Origin: Peribacillus sp. FSL H8-0477
GTDB lineage: Bacteria; Bacillota; Bacilli; Bacillales; DSM-1321
Assembly: GCF_038002765.1 (NCBI RefSeq)
Contig: NZ_JBBODE010000002.1
Coordinates: forward strand, 1,550,001-1,614,000
Direction of reading: 5' to 3'
DNA length: 64,000 nt
This document shows positions 62,848-64,000 of this stretch, one piece after another. The first letter of the stretch is position 1, and each line of letters begins with the position of its first letter. The notes under the pieces are model-generated. The model saw only the letters and a program-made list of their open reading frames with translations. It ran no database searches and was not told the DNA's origin. A program made the position numbers and the translations under genes.

Positions 62848-63582
62848 TTATTGAGCTGTTAAACCACCATCAGCTACGAATTCAGAACCTGTAGAATAGC
62901 TTGATTCTTCAGAAGCTAGGAATAAAACCAGATTTGTTATTTCTTCTGACTGTGCAACACGTTTAAGAGGAATATGTTTTGCAAATTCCTTAATGACTTC
63001 CACAGCATCGCCTGTTGTAATCATTGGTGTTTCAATTACACCTGGGTGTACAGAGTTAACGCGAATGCCATATCTAGAAAAATCAATGGCCGCTGCTTTT
63101 GTCATCCCACGAACAGCAAATTTTGTATCTGTATAGCCGATAGCTCCAGCTACTAAACCATTCATAGAAGAAATATTAACGATTGATCCGTTTTCTGTTT
63201 TCTTCATTGATGATACGACAGTTTTCATTCCTAAGAATACTGATACTTGGTTGATATTGACGATTTTTAAATATTGATCTAAAGAAGTTTCTTCAATAGA
63301 GTTGTTCAAACTGATACCAGCATTATTTACTAAAATATTTACAGGTCCAAATGCCTTTTCTGTTTCAGAAACGACGTTTTCCCAATCTGCCTGACTTGTT
63401 ACATCTTGTTTAATAAACATAGCATTTTCCCCAAGCTCATTTGCAAGAGCTGTACCTGCTTGTTCGTTTAAATCAGTTAGGACAACTTTTGCGCCCTCTT
63501 CTACAAATTTACGAGCATGAGAAGCTCCCATACCGCCTGCTGCACCGGTAACAATTGCCACTTTATTAAGTAATCTTTCCAT
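62848..63582 (-). CDS. SDR-family oxidoreductase
   Basis: 244-aa classical short-chain dehydrogenase: TGAAGGMGASHAR cofactor motif, LTDLNEQAG (NAD-type Asp), NNAGISLN, NISSMNG and a catalytic Tyr-Lys as YTDTKFAV. The A of the common YSASK is changed to YTDTK, which is tolerated. Substrate unknown. Start ATG 63582 with agaggtg. A perfect palindrome upstream suggests a dedicated repressor. Confidence 0.87.
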   Translation of the reverse strand: MERLLNKVAIVTGAAGGMGASHARKFVEEGAKVVLTDLNEQAGTALANELGENAMFIKQDVTSQADWENVVSETEKAFGPVNILVNNAGISLNNSIEETSLDQYLKIVNINQVSVFLGMKTVVSSMKKTENGSIVNISSMNGLVAGAIGYTDTKFAVRGMTKAAAIDFSRYGIRVNSVHPGVIETPMITTGDAVEVIKEFAKHIPLKRVAQSEEITNLVLFLASEESSYSTGSEFVADGGLTAQ

Positions 63583-63603
63583 ACTAACACCTCTTTTTTG
63601 AAT

Positions 63604-63622
63604 TTGATAGTTTAACTATCAA
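63604..63622. promoter_or_regulatory. 19-bp perfect palindrome upstream of the SDR gene
   Basis: TTGATAGTTTAACTATCAA, two 9-bp arms around one base, 22-40 bp before the SDR start codon. Size and symmetry are typical of TetR/PadR/MarR-type operators. Confidence 0.65.
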
Positions 63623-63835
63623 TATGTGCAGGTATATTCTATCCCATTTGTTCAACTTTAACAAGAAGAAAGAAAAAGGGAATACACGACAAGAGTTAGA
63701 CCACGGTAAATTTGTTCCAATCTTTTTCATAGACAAGAATCATCATCTGTATAGTATATCCAGAAAAAGTCCATTTAATAGGGTCTATATTTTTTGTTTA
63801 CATAATGAATAGATTAACGTATACTAATGAAATCA

Positions 63836-63877
63836 ATTAAAGTACTTTAATTAAAGTAGTTATATTAAAGTAGTTTG
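63836..63877. repeat. 14-bp tandem repeats before the last gene
   Basis: ATTAAAGTA occurs at 63836, 63850 and 63864, exactly 14 bp apart, and a degenerate fourth unit (attaaaatg) starts at 63878. The first unit forms the 16-bp palindrome attaaagtactttaat (63836-63851). Likely protein-binding sites. Confidence 0.6.
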
Positions 63878-63913
63878 ATTAAAATGAATCTTTAGTTAGG
63901 ATGGATGCAACAA

Positions 63914-64000
63914 ATGAAATTTACTCAATTCTTGAAAACACAAGGTGCAATTGCTGCCATATTCATGGGGATATTCTATTGCCTTTGTATGCTAGGCATA
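63914..64000 (+). CDS. N-terminus of a membrane protein (cut by window end)
   Basis: 29 codons from ATG 63914 (MKFTQFLKTQGAIAAIFMGI...), with an aggatg site. A first membrane helix begins around residue 10. The opening resembles YhgE/Pip or DUF3533-type membrane proteins and ABC-2-like exporters, but too little is present to decide. Confidence 0.5.
   Translation, partial: MKFTQFLKTQGAIAAIFMGIFYCLCMLGI

Overview
The window comes from the chromosome of an endospore-forming Bacillaceae. The order of conserved genes (korAB, tdh-kbl, miaB, ymcA, cotE, mutS-mutL ... miaA, hfq, spoVK ... hflX, ynbB, glnR-glnA) follows the mutSL-glnA region known from Bacillus subtilis. Spore genes (CotE, SpoVK, a CotD-like protein, an Asn-rich coat-like protein, a collagen-repeat exosporium-type protein, two DUF4183 proteins) confirm a spore former. 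A Neobacillus/Peribacillus/Cytobacillus-type relative is plausible, but the species cannot be fixed from the sequence. I saw no tRNA, rRNA or CRISPR array.

Layout. 1-14.5 kb is the conserved backbone: dipeptidase, 2-oxoacid:acceptor oxidoreductase, threonine catabolism (tdh-kbl), tRNA methylthiolation (miaB), the RNase Y accessory factor ymcA, the outer-coat organiser cotE with two sigma-K-like promoters, and mismatch repair. 14.6-21 kb is accessory: a collagen-like exosporium protein, a nuclease-like DUF6946 protein, a zinc-ribbon/MBL-fold protein, a cobalamin riboswitch with two terminators controlling a PduO-like protein and a BtuF-like lipoprotein, a frameshifted secreted-protein gene and a 32-residue membrane peptide. 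21.1-34.6 kb is one long CoA-thioester catabolic operon: IclR regulator, two family III CoA-transferases, two crotonase-fold proteins, two acyl-CoA dehydrogenases, thiolase, acetyl-CoA hydrolase/transferase family protein, NMO-like flavoprotein, MaoC hydratase, SDR and an aromatic-acid-type MFS importer. A candidate cre site lies before its first enzyme. It encodes a complete beta-oxidation-like route for an unidentified carboxylic acid, activated by CoA transfer rather than by an encoded ligase.

34.9-48.9 kb returns to the backbone (MBL/DUF3006 pair, miaA, hfq, spoVK, hflX, ynbB, glnRA), with a GH73-LysM hydrolase, a glutaredoxin-like protein, a TRIC-type channel, an aldose epimerase, a methyltransferase and a small P-loop kinase between. 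glnRA carries a GlnR/TnrA operator, a second near-match over the -35 and a good sigma-A promoter.

48.9-64 kb is AT-rich and patchy. It opens with a decayed tyrosine integrase directly after glnA, flanked by a 17-bp inverted repeat. Many small proteins of unknown function follow, then a second-type truA, an internally deleted copy of a dispersed Bacillaceae repeat next to a duplicated 28-nt hairpin, spore-surface genes (a CotD-like gene with a perfect sigma-K promoter and a divergent DUF4183 pair), a GNAT enzyme, an AraC regulator with an extra domain, and an SDR gene with a perfect 19-bp palindrome upstream. The window ends inside a membrane-protein gene preceded by 14-bp tandem repeats.
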